64,000 nt of DNA from Gonatopus flavifemur. Taxonomy: Eukaryota; Arthropoda; Insecta; Hymenoptera; Dryinidae. Every line of letters begins with the position of its first letter. The stretch's first letter is position 1. Under the pieces are notes generated by a model, which was not told the origin of the DNA, searched no databases, and was given only the letters and a program-made list of their open reading frames with translations. The translations under genes were made by a program, and so were the position numbers. Below are positions 1 through 12,911 of the stretch, in pieces. Location of the stretch: NCBI GenBank assembly GCA_018340375.1, contig JAFFJZ010000002.1:49744001-49808000 (forward strand). The letters run 5' to 3'.

Positions 1-497
1 TGTGCCCGTGGTCCTGGGAAGGTTAAAATCAAAGATACTGTTTGGCTTATATTTGTACTCAAAATAGCATAATGACGTAATAAAATGTTATGTTTTCTCT
101 GATGAATTTATGATTCTTTTGCTCTACGTAAAAAATCGAGCTCATCATTTTTGCGGTTTTTCTCCGTGTAATTTTCATCATTCCGGTACCCTGAGTCTGG
201 AAAAACTCGTGACAATCTGTGGAGGTCGTTCGAAATTTCGTTTTGTGACCTTTTGTGAGACTATTCCCACGATTACATCTTTGTACGGCATTCCGTTGTA
301 CCGCACCGCGTGGCACCACCTTCTAATAGCGAAATGAACCTGTCAGAGTTTTCTTTATGATGTCTACGTTGAACTCAATCGGTGATATTTTGCGGTTTCT
401 TGTATATTCCTCTACGTAAACATAGTTAAGATGTACCAAGATGTCAGGATACCCTCCATTCAAAGTTTCGTTTGAATGGTTTGAGAATTAGTATCCA
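1..497. other. No recognised feature
   Basis: A+T-rich DNA with overlapping short open frames on both strands between about 59 and 337. Neither frame resembles a family I know and they overlap each other, so I do not call a gene. No clear repeat ends are seen before the fold-back that starts at 500. Confidence 0.4.
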
Positions 498-499
498 TA

Positions 500-1001
500 C
501 CCGAAGAGAACATGAAGCTTCAGCGAACGTTCAAATGAGATCTGTATAGATCGGGCAGAAGGTTCATGAAAGCTCATTTTTAGATTCACAAACGTTTGAC
601 AAAGGTTCTACGAACGTTGAAATGTCCGACTCGAAATACTTTCAGGAAACGTAGATGGAACGTTCATTGAAGGTTCATCGAAGGTTTAATAAAGATTCAC
701 AAAAATATCTATACTCATATTAATCTTCATTAATTTGTCTTCATTATTTGATTGATTATTCATGTGAATTATTGGAAATTATTTTAAGTATAGATATGTT
801 CGTTAAGCTTTATCAAACCTTCGATCAACCTTCAACGAACGTTCCATCTACGTTTCCTAGAGGCATTTCGAGGCGGACATTTCAACGTTCGTAGAACCTT
901 TGTTGAACGTTTTTGAATCTAAAAATTGCTTTCATGAAGCTTCGACCCGATCTATGCAGATCTAATTTGAACGTTCGCTGAAGCTTCATGCTCTCTTCGG
1001 G
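500..1001. mobile_element. Palindromic MITE, CCCGAAG family, copy 1
   Basis: About 502 bp whose two halves are long imperfect inverted repeats. It begins CCCGAAGAGAACATGAAGCT and ends with the complementary sequence, flanked on both sides by TA (498-499 and 1002-1003). The centre is A+T-rich and there is no coding capacity. The motif GAACGTT and its complement recur through both arms. A second copy lies at 2770-3283. The TA flanks would fit a Tc1/mariner-type mover, but this window also holds CCC-ended elements with other flanking dinucleotides, so the superfamily is left open. Confidence 0.85.
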
Positions 1002-1003
1002 TA

Positions 1004-2767
1004 GGTTTTCGGAGTCGTTGATCACGAATCTATAGTCAGACTTCGGGATTTCAAAATGGGCGATCTAATATGGCGGACTTGGATTTCAAAAGTCTTTGAA
1101 TTTCCTTTGAATTCTTCACTAGAGGGTATTCAGGGTTCCTGTTCTCGAATTCAATGACAAAAATTCGGAATTCCAAATTTTTGATTCGTTTGATCTTAAT
1201 TTCATCTTGCAAAAGATTCTTAAAAGATATCTCAAAAGACATCTTTAAGTTACCCGATTATGTTGCATAAGACATCTTTTAAGGATATCTTTACGAGAAC
1301 ATCCTAAGATATCTCAAGATCCATTCGGACCCCAAAAACCCCCGAGTGAAGAGTTTTGAAAAAATTCGGTGTATTTCGAATTTCCCATCCACGTGTATCG
1401 AAGAATCTTTGTCCTCATGCTGGGAAATTAGAGTGAAAAACTCGGAATTGTATGTGGAATATGAAAAATTCCAGTACAGCATGAATGTTTCTATGTATGG
1501 ACAATAAAAATCCACTGCACACACAAATTTTTCAATCTGACGGTACCGGAGAATTCCTTTTTTTCTTCCGAAAGAGTATCACGAATAAAAATCCACGAAA
1601 TTTGTACTTCAATACCATGAGAAAAATCATTTGAACGATACCAAAATTCAACGCAATGTGCTCATTCATGCCATCAGTAGAAATAAAAAAACAATGTAAG
1701 CGGGAGAAGAGAAGGAACAGAGGGATCGAGTACCATAATACAATACCTCTTTACATACTTTACGAACGTATGAACTCTAAAATTAGAAGATACATTTGTA
1801 TAAGCTCTGTGCAAGTGGAGAGAAATTTGGCAAACAAGCAGTTTCTTAAGTCATTGAATCTCTGCTCCGCAACAATTCATTTATAGGAATTCTTGATTAC
1901 TCGATTTGTAAAATGTCTATGTTTAGACTGCGAGAATTAATATCACCACATATGTGATGAAGGTGAAGATAATTGATGTCACTTCACGAGCATGAATCTA
2001 CCTCGATGATTCAATAATTTATGATGATGCTTTATGGTACGAATCGAATCAGCTGAGATTGATTGATTCTTTGATCTAGTGGCTTCATCAAATCAACGTC
2101 AATATGAATCGATTGGTTCATACATCGCAGGCACATCACTGTTTCAATATCTTCTTCAAAATTCATCATGGAACACGACTGCAGGCATTCTTATTTCATT
2201 TAAGGTCCTATTTTGGTTGTCATCATAGGCCCCAGACAGGATTGTCACCACTCGTTTCCAGGGCCTGTACTGTATTTCTGTAGCTTGGGTCTACCATTGC
2301 GACCCTGGAGAGAAGTGAAGAAAGCGGGTATTGAAACAAATGAAGCAGAAAAAATGTTCCAATTCCGTCATCAATTACGCCTAGATGACTCTTCGTTACA
2401 CTTAGATGTCTTTTAGCTCGGGCTTTTGTTGTGCTTCAACGCTCCATTTTCACCAGAAAAGCTCTGAAACTAGGATCTTTAAAAATGTAACAAATTGTCA
2501 CGAGAATGATTAAATTGAATAAATATTGCAAGAAAAATATATTTCAAAGTTTTTTTTATTAGATTCGACGCCTGGTAAAAAATGTTTATCGAATCCCATT
2601 GTTGGATGAGATTTAATACAATCTTTGTGATGGTAAATGGCCATTCCAATCTATTGAATCCCATCAATTCAATCGATTCCAATAGGTTTCAACGGGTTAC
2701 AACAATTGTGAATGATTATTTATCCTTGCAAAGTTTGTATTAAATTTCATCGATTAATGGGATTCAA
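1004..2767. other. No gene; partial dispersed repeats
   Basis: No credible coding region. Positions about 1195-1320 hold degenerate GACATCT/AGATATC units like those at 15993-16227. Positions about 2203-2300 hold a piece of a dispersed repeat (a GGCCCCAGACAGGATTG-like stretch) that recurs at about 51925-51995. The rest is A+T-rich sequence in which I see nothing. Confidence 0.45.
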
Positions 2768-2769
2768 TA

Positions 2770-3283
2770 CCCGAAGGGAACATGAAGCTTCAGCGAACGT
2801 TCAGATTAGATCTGTATAGATCGGTCCAAAGCTTCACAGGAGCTCATTTTTAGATTCACAAACGTTTGACAAACGTTTGACAAAGGTTTTACGAACGTTG
2901 AAATGTCCGCCTCGAAATACTTTCAAGGAAGATAGATTGAACGTTCATGAAGGTTCATCGAAGGTTTGATGAAGCTTTACAAAAATATCTATACTTATAT
3001 TAATTTCCGTTAATTTAGATTAATAATCATTAATTATTAATGATCAAAAATCAATGGAAATTAATATAATCATAGATATTTTTGTAAAGCTTCATCAAAC
3101 GTTCGATGAACCTTCATGAACGTTCAATCTATCTTCCTTGAAAGTATTTCGAGGCGGACATTTCAACGTTCGTAAAACCTTTGTGAAACGTTTGTGAATC
3201 TAAAAGTGAGCTCCTGTGAAGCTTTGGACCGATCTATACAGATCTAATCTGAACGTTCGCTGAAGCTTCATGTTCCCTTCGGG
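2770..3283. mobile_element. Palindromic MITE, CCCGAAG family, copy 2
   Basis: About 514 bp, the sister of the element at 500-1001. It has the same terminal CCCGAAG, the same GAACGTT-rich arms and an A+T-rich centre around 3000-3060. It is flanked by TA at 2768-2769 and 3284-3285. Its arms pair with fewer visible mismatches than copy 1. The two copies lie 1.8 kb apart. Each arm of one can also pair with the opposite arm of the other. Confidence 0.87.
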
Positions 3284-3285
3284 TA

Positions 3286-4380
3286 GACTTTTTAAAGCAG
3301 AATACACAATTACGAATATCGTACAAACGAGCACAGGATATTTGTTCATATGGGAACGTTATATGGATATCCAAAGAATATTATAAAAATTCCTCTGTGT
3401 TATAAGAAATGAGGGAAAATTCAGTTCGTACAAATATTGCATGAATTCAGCCTAAATAGATCTATTCTTGCACAGATCTGCATCTGGATATGATCTCTCA
3501 TCTTTGTACCTAAAAATAATTTCTAGTCAGATCATTCTTCCAAGTGAATCAATTTCGATATCCTGAGTCTTAATAGATTCTAGGAGCTACATTACGTCTG
3601 TCTTTCCAACAATTGTTTGGAGGAAAAAGAGTGAAATTGTGTCCATCGTCGTTTTCGCGTGTGTTTGCGTATTTTCTTATCGGTCTAATCGGTTCGATTC
3701 ATAAAATAAAGCTTTTCCAGATAGGTATATAAACCTATACCACTCTCATTCGAGATAACAAGAAACTTGAAGACATATAGACTTTTTTCCCTTTCTTTTA
3801 TCATCAAACATTCTTTCCACATATTTTTCTTCGCAATATTTCTTCTTTGATTCTATTCATAGCAATATTAACCAGAATGGTTGATAAATTTGAGATATTA
3901 TCGCGTATTATCTTATATAAAAATATTGTTTTTCATGATCATGATAATATATTTCCACATTAAGTCTTGTTTTTCTCTCACAAGATAAGAACGAATCCAA
4001 GGTACTCAGCATAAAAATGGAATATTTTTTTCAATGAATTTTGTATTTTTCCATATCATTCATATTCGATTATGGAATCGAGAGAGTTCCCATGAGGGTA
4101 GGTTATGCTGTCGGTATTGGCATTTCATTCATTAGATACTTCATATTTTTGAAGAGTGATTGTTTTGCGTATAACATTTCCCAGTTATTTCGTAATTATC
4201 TTAGAAAATCGTCATGGAGCATGTGAATGTATACCTTGGGAATAGTTCAGTGTACTTGACATCATTGTTGCGGTTCGGTACAAGAATATTCTTTCATAAA
4301 AATCTGTTAACAATAATTATTCTGTAGAATGGATTCTTTACAAATGTGGAGATGAAACAATATTTGTTCACATAAACCTT
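3286..4380. other. No gene recognised
   Basis: A+T-rich with no convincing coding frame. A TATATAAA at 3726-3733 lies 5' of an initiator-like TCATTC at 3746-3751, but the spacing (about 22 bp) is shorter than usual. I do not call a promoter. Confidence 0.4.
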
Positions 4381-4382
4381 TA

Positions 4383-4657
4383 CACGGAAAGATTATTAAT
4401 ATTTAGAAATAATTCATTAACGATCAGAAAAATAACTGTCAATTTAGGGAAAAAGAGGATCTCTGAAAAATATTCGTAGTGAGTCTACCAAAAATTCGTA
4501 GTCAAAATATTAACAATTGATAGTTTCATTAGTATTTTTCACAGTGAAACTATCAATTGTCAATACATCGACTCACTACGAATATTTTTCAGCGATCCTC
4601 GTTTTCCCTAAATTGACAGTCATTTTTCTCAATATTAATAGACCCGGTCTTTTCGTG
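4383..4657. mobile_element. CAC-type fold-back MITE with TA duplication
   Basis: Terminal inverted repeats begin CACGGAAAGA and end TCTTTTCGTG, and TA flanks both sides (4381-4382, 4658-4659). Long arms read AATTTAGGGAAAAAGAGGAT on the left and pair with the right arm; the centre is the palindrome around TATCAATTG. About 275 bp, non-coding. It belongs to the CAC(T/G)G group that is common in this window. Confidence 0.85.
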
Positions 4658-4659
4658 TA

Positions 4660-5644
4660 GATGATTTTATGACCTTGGCGTAAAAAAAATAATGGAATTT
4701 ATATAGAATTTATATGAAATTATATTTTATACGGCGGTGCATGACATGTACTTTTGTTAAACGAAGAAAAAAATATCGTATTCATTATATTTCCATTGCG
4801 AAATCATTTTTTTGACACAAAGAGATGACATGATTTCTAAAAACATCCAAATATATTCTATATTGTTCCTCTCGCGCGTACATGAATATTCATTCAAGAC
4901 TTGAATTTTGAACGTCAGATAGCCTGATAACAAATTATTTTATCAACACTACATTATGTATAAAAATAACACTTCTGTGATGAGATAAATTTCATTACAG
5001 GAAACAAAGGAATCATTAAATGTCGTTTTTTCAAGTGACTCCTCAATACTCTGTATAAATATAAATCCAACGGCAAGGGGATAAATGTTGATTATTTTAA
5101 TTATCAAATATGACGATTAATTAGAATTAATTATATGAAAGTAGCTTAGGATCTTATTCAAATAAGTTCCTTTGGGGACTATAATTACTAGCATGTACTA
5201 CTTCTTATAACAAAAACAAAAACTGCACGATCAATTATCTCTAATTTATGATGATGCGAGGATGATACATTTAACTCAAATTATCGTAATTTCAATGACG
5301 TCAGGACTGTGATTAGTTCCATAAATCATCAGTGACGCATCTTTGAATAAAAGACGTTTGTAATACTTGGGACGATCGTTGTACAAATACTTTAATTTTT
5401 ATCACGTCCATGTGGGGACTATTTCAGAGAAAAAAAGAGGAAGTTCATCAACAAAATTATAATAATCAAACACATCGCCCTCATTCGGAATAATTATTCT
5501 CATTTTGTTGAGACATCTTTGTGAAGTAGGAATTAATATTCAACGCAACAACTTCTTTCATAGATTGATGAGAATAATCTTTCAAGATTCAACCTCTTTT
5601 CTGGTACAGGCTACTTATGAATGAATCTTATATACATCTACCAC
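4660..5644. other. No gene recognised
   Basis: A+T-rich. A perfect palindromic TGACGTCA (CRE-like) lies at 5296-5303, but alone it is not evidence of regulation. Nothing else stands out. Confidence 0.4.
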
Positions 5645-6612
5645 CCATACAAAAATTTTTGGGCTTCACCAATGCTGACAATAAAATATAGCTTGGCGCA
5701 ATGTTGACAGACAAGGTTTGGCGATCTATAAATCTTCAATGTTGATTAACAATATATGAAATGTTGCAGCGATGTCGGTGTTCGACAGATTTCGTTTGTC
5801 AGCCTATATTATTGTGGCACAATTGCACCAAGCTTGGCTCTTGCTTGGCTCATCCTTGGCCCAACATTGACTGAACGATAGATTCCATTCAACGCCAAGG
5901 TCATTCAAAACGTGGTTCAATATTTCCCCAAACTTTGGCCTGGTTTCGGTAGAAATTAGCTTTCAATGAAGCGCCGATGTTCGGTAATAGCATGGCTCAA
6001 TATTGGCAACCTATATAATATTTTTGCTACGTTACTAATTAAGTGTTTCTCGCGATTGGTGAAACGCGTATACGAAGAATATATAAGGCTTAAGTAAGTC
6101 TTTGGAAGAATAGTCGATCGCTCCTTACTATGAGTCACACTAGAGGGCTCCTACCGCGGAGTTAACATACATTTTGTCTACTTCTCATGGCAAAATTTAC
6201 CGACAAAAGACGCCGAGTTGTTCACAAACAAATGAGGGGAAAACAATAAGACTTCAAATAACGTATGTCAGAAATTGCGAAATGCGCATACTTTTTATAT
6301 ATTTCTGGGTTAAATATTTTTTATTTTGATCATTGGCGCAGCATTGACAAACAAAATTTCCAATTGTTTGCCAATGATGGTACGTTTCATTGCCATTGTT
6401 TCATCGATGATGGGACTTCATTGGAAAAACACGTAGGTAAATCATAAAATGATGTTATCATTCCAGGTTTGCGCCATGCTTGGTTGCCAAGCCTTGGCCA
6501 TACTTTATCTACGTTGCACCATGCTAACGCCAATTGTAAATTTCTATATGAGTATACATGTTTCGTATATGATTGCCATTGGCACGTCAACATTGATATC
6601 CTATACATTCTC
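5645..6612. repeat. Degenerate TTGGC/GCCAA-unit repeat
   Basis: Many short, diverged copies of CAATGTTGAC, TTGGCGC and GCCAAT occur in both orientations over about 1 kb. Similar units fill the element nested at 50797-51429, so this may be an old, decayed relative. Clear ends were not found. The open frames inside (for example 6387-6614 on the minus strand) consist of these units and are not taken as genes. Confidence 0.4.
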
Positions 6613-9475
6613 ATACAATAATTTATAATATAGTGTTACATTTTCTTCTGGCTAAATCCATTCGATTAATCAGCAACGATGCGAGTTTTTGTCAACAATC
6701 CACGAGAAACAAAAAAAAATAAGGTTCTCGAAAGAACGATGTTTACTCTTCCACCTTATACGTTGCTTTGTTTTACTCTTCATCGTGAATCTAATTTCGA
6801 TGCGGAAAGTATCACATAAGAGTTAATACAAACCCGTATCCTTTCAGCAACTATACATCATCGCAGCTTAAACAACACGGAATCGAATGTCACCTTACGT
6901 ACAATTTAACGTTATATATCTGCGTCGATATCAATTTACTAAACGACTGCAGGTTATATTATTTTCCTTTCGTCTCTTTCAACTTATGCATATCTAAAAA
7001 ACAATGACGTGGCTGCGTGAGCGCAGTCGCATATGAGTAAACACGAGGAGAGTAATTGTTTACTCGTCTCCGCCTGGTATACCCACGATGTGTCAGAGGA
7101 AAGAAAGAAGAATCGGTCGTTGAAACCGGTATTACGTGCTCCAAGATCGCAGAAGAGGGGATATTCATTCTTCTCTAAGTGAAAATAGAAATAAATGTGA
7201 GGAAAATTTCAATATTCGATATCCCGACTGAATGGACGGACTCGTACAATTGGAAATTCGATAACGAGTGATGAGTCAAAAGTGAGTTGGGTAGGGTCAA
7301 GTATCATTATGTGGAAAACAGAAACTTATTACACGATGATGATTATTATTCAAGTTTTTTTTATCTTTCAAATTATTGTTTCATTCTTTTTGCGTATTGC
7401 GATTTTTTTGTCGTACTCTTATCAATCATTACACTCTCTCGCATGAGACAGCCTCGTTATCTGTGATAAGACGTCTGCTTATGATATATCTGATAAATAT
7501 TACAAAATAACATTCAATATTCGAGACTCGGATACCGATGAGATTTGAAGATACAGGAATTATATGTATATAATTATAAGAATATTTATGTTCTCAATTT
7601 ATTGTACAAAATTGTCTTATCTACAAATGAAGATTATTCGATTCGCGTATGAGCTTCGATCCCACAAAAACTGATTTATGTAGGCTTTTTTGAAAAATAT
7701 CAAAAGAACATGTGATCATTTCGGTTCCATCCCGAGATAAGCCTAACGGCTACGTGCAGCAATAACATATTCCTGTGGCTTGTCCACGGCTCTTACAAAA
7801 AGATTCAAAGCTCTAAGAGTGTAAAGTATGAGTTATGTGATTATTTTTTCAATGCCCACGTAAAGCTTGCTTACGGTACGATCAACGATATCGTCAAACA
7901 CTGTACGCGAAAGATGGAACTTGGGATGCGTGTTTTCAACTTTTCAAAGCTGAACATTTCGCTTAAAAATCTGCTGATGAAAAAAGAGTCAAGATATTTA
8001 TTGAAAATATGCTAATGATTTGCGGTATTCGGTTTTTCAGAATTCAAGAACGTAAATCTATCTAGCGGTGGAATTCTCTTAGTCATTTGTAAAACGCGTG
8101 GCACGCTGAGTGGCAGGCCATTGATGGTTCTTCGTTGTGATTATCTGGGAAAGTTGTTTCTATCAACTATTGTTTTCTTGGGATTGCAACCTATCGAGAT
8201 CGGATGTGATGCTTCGTAATCCTCTACTTTGAATCGTCATGAATTATTCCCACAAAATTATATGATTCAAATTGAAATTTGAGACTCATTTTGCAGTAAC
8301 GTGTTATCACTCTACGATGTTTATGTCATATCGTAAAAGAGCGATAAGCATCCAACAGCGAGGGTCAGTTAATAGATGTTTAAGTGCACAGGACATTAGG
8401 TTGTTTGCCGTTAGAATCACATTAAGGTTCTTTGGAAAGACCATTCCACGTACAGGAACTTGCGCAAGAAACTTAGCAATGTAAACACATAATGATCGGG
8501 CGGTCGTGTATGGTTTTTGCTAAATGGCGAACGATAGATTTCCTGTCATTGGCACAAGGATGGTCCATCACAGGCTGAGATTTATGCTGAAATTGAATAT
8601 TCCAGGTGGTCAATGGGTCTTGTTGAACAAATCTATTCCGTGGACAGCAAGGAAAATTCAAAAAATTGAGAGAGAATAACCACAAAGCAATAGAAATAGA
8701 AACTTTTGATGAGCCACGTTCAAACATAATAAGTTTTGGCTATAAGTCAAAATCAGTGCCTGCTAACGCAGGCGTTACAAACCCGTGAATACATATAGCA
8801 TTTTTCCCAGAGTAGGTTCTATTACCATCATTATTACTGGATCCACTGCATTTTCTACTAGGCAACCCTCGATATTCACAGCACAGAGTAATGAGAAAAT
8901 ATTATCTCGAAGTTTTGAAGAAATTATCTGTTATTTTTATAAGAAATTCTCAGAAAAATCCAACAAACATACTGTGAAAGCTAATCAGGAAAACCATCCC
9001 TGGAACAGATAAGAATTTCTTCAAACACATTGAGTAGAGAATACACTAATAACGGTACAGAACCGCAAGATGTGATAGAAGAATCTAATTTCAATCTCAA
9101 CCTGTGTCCTCGGTATCCATAGGTACCTGTTTTCCTGAATGAGAAATGCCACACAAATGATTGCTCTGTCATGTGGGCACAGATCTCCGTTACGTATGTA
9201 ACGCGTTATGAATAACTAATTCTCAAGTATTTTCTCAACATAAAAGAAAGATTCTGAAAAATCTTTTTTTCGTGATCGAGATCCCCTTAGCTGTACAGAA
9301 TTCAATCCATCGAGTCCAAACTTTTTGGACAGAAGATATAAAATTGATCGAAATAACCCCGAATACAGAGGAGTTCTGTTTTCATTCAATTAAGATAATT
9401 ATATTCTTCGAAGGAAGGTAATAAAACTCTTCTTTCTTCACTTAATAGTAACATTTAAGAAGAAAGGTAAGATAC
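6613..9475. other. No gene recognised; CpG-containing patch at 6990-7170
   Basis: Mostly A+T-rich. Positions 6990-7170 are richer in G+C and CpG (TGACGTGGC, GTGAGCGCAGTCGCA) and could be a regulatory patch. Positions 8080-8720 are also slightly richer and hold open frames on both strands (8272-8484 plus, 8473-8727 minus), but neither is recognisable and they overlap. I see no element ends here. Confidence 0.35.
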
Positions 9476-9743
9476 AATGATAGCTTATTATCTGCACCAG
9501 AAACTATACATATACATTTGTTCACTCATGCGGAGCAAGGAAAAGTCTTTCTGGCGCAAACCACCACATCAGCATGTGTCCATGTGTTATGGGCTCGCTC
9601 GTTTCTGTCTTCTTTTCTTTCTCGGCGCTTGCTCAGCAAACTGGTTGGGCTCCGAGTTTTTTGACGGGTTCGAAAAATAGATAAAAATGCGCAAATAAAC
9701 GCCGGTCGTGGCTCAGGGACAACCGGTTGCCATCTTGCTTTCT

Positions 9744-9750
9744 TATATAA
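9744..9750 (+). promoter_or_regulatory. TATA box of a candidate promoter
   Basis: TATATAA sits in a locally G+C- and CpG-richer stretch (about 9580-9850), unlike the surrounding A+T-rich DNA. About 30 bp downstream the sequence becomes pyrimidine-rich, as in an insect 5' untranslated region. No strong TCAGT initiator is visible, so the start site is not fixed. Confidence 0.45.
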
Positions 9751-9774
9751 GTCCCTCCTCGGGTCTTAAAGACG

Positions 9775-10050
9775 CTCCATCGCCCCGTGCACTCGCTATA
9801 ACATTTGACTCGCTTCTCCGCCTCTTTCTCTCTCATTCCCTCTCATCCATTTGCCGTCTACCGTCTACGGTATACGTTTCTTTATCTCTCGTCCCAACCG
9901 TACCCTACCTCCATCTCTTTCCACATACTTTTTCTCTTTCTCTTTCATCTTCCAGATCTTCGTGGCTTCTTTCGGTCACATTTTAAATATATACCCATAC
10001 GTGCAACAACACTCTCTCGTACACACACTTTTAAGCCCAATGCGGATCAG
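9775..10050 (+). other. Candidate non-coding first exon (5' UTR)
   Basis: Downstream of the TATA box is a 275-bp pyrimidine-rich block full of CTCTCTT and TTTCTC runs. It ends in ATCAG followed by GTGAGAAGA at 10051, a good insect splice donor. The three plus-strand frames are open over part of the block, but the low-complexity composition argues that they are not coding. The likely reading is a first exon whose transcript continues rightward through a long intron filled with mobile elements. The 5' end is inferred from TATA spacing only. No downstream exon could be tied to it. Confidence 0.35.
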
Positions 10051-11302
10051 GTGAGAAGAAAAAAGTCATTGTTGATAACGGAAAGAATGTGAAGACAGTT
10101 TCTTATAGCTTAGAATAAGTATAGTTCGTGTTTTTGGAAAACTATGTACAGTTGGCGAAGATAATCAGGCAAATAATGTATAGGGATTACGTTACCGCTC
10201 TATCCAAGAGAATTGAATTTCTCATGGTTACATGGAGAGAAGCAATTAACGTTCGAGTAATCAATCACAGATGACGTATCAATTAAATTTTGCTTGGTGT
10301 TGAATTTTTTGTCAGGAGGGTTCCCCGGTAAGATATCTCATAGATCTTTGAACCACGCAGTGTGGGTTACGTAGAATTCTTCTACGTTGGTTGCAATGGT
10401 GTATCTTTTTACGTACTCTGGGTTAGGAGGTACATTTACAGCGGTAGGCAAAACACTTGACTCCGCGGTGCAAGGTTACGGTAGACGAACTCTATCTCCT
10501 CTTCTCTCCGCATAGTACTTCTAAGAGGGGGAATCGCATCCCGAGTATGTGCGGGCTTGGGTAGAAGTGTATGTGAAGAATAACCGAGGTGTTTGTGTAT
10601 TCCTTTTTTCCTTGAACCACAGATGTGTCTGATTTGTTCTCCCCATTCTTTTACCTAAGGCAAACGGATTTTACATTTCAGATGATGGATCGTGGTGTCA
10701 ACTTTGTTTCGTCCTTCGTAGTCTTCGGATAAGTGAATTTGCAACCCTATTGAGTATCTTTGTGTATGGATTCCATTTTCGATATTCAATTTACATTATT
10801 AGATACTCGTTAATGGGGGTTCCTGAACTTAACAACGTGTGAATTACATACCGATATTTGTAATTAATAATATCTTATCTCGTCGTTTGCGCTCGAAAGA
10901 TTGTATCTCGGTTGAAAATTATCACATAACTTCATTAAACTACAGAATACTTCGCGGATAATCTTCCGCAGCAATGACAGTGAGATATTCCCTTTTCTCA
11001 AGTTTTATCTCTGGTTGTGTTCGGTTGAAAGCAGTGGACTGAATTACGGTATTTCGAAATCTAATGCGGAGATAAGGTAATATACTTTGGAAAAATTGTT
11101 TAATTAAAGTGTTCTTCAGAGAATGATCGGAGAATATCATAATTCAGAGGAACGAACGGTAGAAATGCATGAGAAATTATTTATGAATATGTTACGGAGG
11201 GTTAAGTTAGGTGAAATTACATATGAAAAGATTTGTGAATGTTGTTTAGTTGACTCGATGTTTTAATCGAGTATTTGCCAGGTTTTGATCGTTCTTTTTT
11301 GA
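10051..11302. other. No gene recognised
   Basis: Would be intronic if the first-exon call holds. Positions 10420-10640 are somewhat richer in G+C, without a recognisable frame. The open frame at 10940-11140 on the minus strand is in A+T-rich sequence and not credible as a gene. Confidence 0.35.
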
Positions 11303-11303
11303 A

Positions 11304-11535
11304 GGAGAGGAAAAAATAATTTAGCTGCAGCAGCTAAGTAGCTAGCACGGACACGGACAGCCATTAAATTAGCTCCTGCAGCTAAATTTTAGCTGTTACC
11401 GCAAATAAATTGACTACAAATGCAAATTTTTTTGCTGTAACAGTTAAAATTTAGCTGCAGGAGCCAATTTAATGACTGTCCGTGTCCGTGCTAGCTGCTT
11501 AGCTCTGCTGCAGCTAAATTATTTTTCCCGTGAGG
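11304..11535. mobile_element. AGCTG-unit fold-back element
   Basis: Two arms of roughly 100 bp form an inverted repeat; each contains TTAGCTGCAGCAGCTAA-like units and a shared CTAGCACGGACACGGACAG block. The right end reads ATTTTTCCCGTGA, a variant of the CAC-type terminal signal. The left end lacks the matching CACGG, so this boundary is uncertain. A half copy, with the same CTAGCACGGACACGG block, lies at about 16925-17010. Confidence 0.7.
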
Positions 11536-11924
11536 GAGAGGATAATTACTTTCATCTACATTTTCCTACATGCTTTACACTGTGAAAAGAAATGGGAGTC
11601 CACTGGGTCTTCGAACTGAGAAATTTCAGCTCGGCTAAGAAATTTGTTTCTGTCAGCAAAAAAATGTATCTTCCTTGTTCCTTTAGCAATTGTTTTTTGC
11701 AGGCGCTGTAGGGAGAGACCAGCTCTTTATGCCAACAATACTTTTTTTCTCATGCATTCATTTTCCAGGAAAATGTTCTTCAGTTTATTTTGTTTGATGA
11801 AAATGCTCTAGCTTGCGCTAGGGAAAAACTAGAGACTTTCGAGTACCTCGTAAGTATTTGATGCAAACGTCACAGAATTGCCCACACGGACAGAAATTTT
11901 TAGCTAAATTTACTATATGATTAT

Positions 11925-12911
11925 TAGAGACCGGATTATATGCAAATGCATATTTGCATATGCAAATTGCATATTTTGCCCATATTCTAACTTTTGCATA
12001 TTTCGCTTATTATTTGTTATAAAATGCATATTTCTCACAAATGTTCTAGGAAAAAATCATATTTTCAACAAGAAATGTTCTTGACCATAGAAAAATGATT
12101 TGTTATCAGTTAATATTTCATTAGATATAGTAAAATGAATACTTATTCCACACAATTATAATTAAACCGATGATAACTCGATGAGGAACATGGATAGAAG
12201 CAGCGTTGTTCTATAGTCAACATTTCGAGGCTGTTAAAAATGTTGTAAATGAATTCGACAGTTCAGATGCTATGTCCATTATTCAGAGTAAGGGAGCGTG
12301 TAATGATCATTCGATCCGAAAAAATCTTGCTGTAATTAATACGCACTTCTCACACATACCTAGACTGATCAAACAGTTGGAAACTCAAAGATCATTATTG
12401 AAATGCAATTGATGGAAGAAATGCGTACAATGCACTTTCAGCTGCCAAACAATTTTTGTGAAAATCTTCGCAAACAAAGTTTTAAAAAATAATCCAGGGT
12501 ATGAATCATTGCAACAGATCAACAGTTTTATCAACGGTATGGATGAAGTATTACCTGAAACAGTACCATATCTCCTGAAAGAGCACCAAAATCCAAATAC
12601 TGTCCAGTGACTTCAGTGGATGTGGAACGTTCGTTTTCTGCATTCAAACGCATTCTGAATGATAGACGGCATAATTTCACTATGGAAAGCTTGGGGCAGT
12701 ATATCGTGGTATACTTTTATCAAAATAATGATGAAAATGAGTAAATCCATCATTCGGTTTTATTTGTGATTTTTTTATGAATAAAAACTCGTTACATTTT
12801 TTTTATATTTTGTTGCATATTTTTGACGTTTTACTGCATATTTTGAGATTTTTTCATGCATATTTGCATGCATATTTCACACTTATTTTGTTGCATATAA
12901 TCCGGTCTCTA
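11925..12911. mobile_element. hAT element, degenerate, 987 bp
   Basis: Terminal inverted repeats are perfect over at least 20 bp, starting TAGAGACCGGATTATATGCA. They are flanked by an imperfect 8-bp target duplication, ATGATTAT (11917-11924) against GTGATTAA (12912-12919). Sub-terminal TGCATATTTGCATA motifs repeat on both sides, which is typical of transposase binding regions in hAT elements. The interior encodes the C-terminal part of a hAT transposase on the plus strand (see 12188-12744). It is too short to be autonomous. Confidence 0.88.
12188..12744 (+). pseudogene. hAT transposase C-terminal remnant
   Basis: An open stretch at 12206-12412 (FYSQHFEAVKNVVNEF) is followed by a frame change and then by a segment reading TSVDVERSFSAFKRILNDRR at about 12605-12675. 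That last motif is the hallmark of the hAT C-terminal dimerisation domain. The frame ends at a TAA at 12742-12744. Known: this domain lets hAT transposases oligomerise; the catalytic DDE residues lie further N-terminal and are not all present here. Seen: at least one frameshift and no N-terminal BED zinc finger. It lies wholly inside the hAT ends at 11925 and 12911. It cannot make a working transposase. Confidence 0.82.

Noticed and set aside
9708..10092. Coding frames of 67-95 codons in the pyrimidine-rich block
   Set aside because: All three plus frames are open, as expected for pyrimidine-rich low-complexity DNA. A 5' untranslated exon is likelier.
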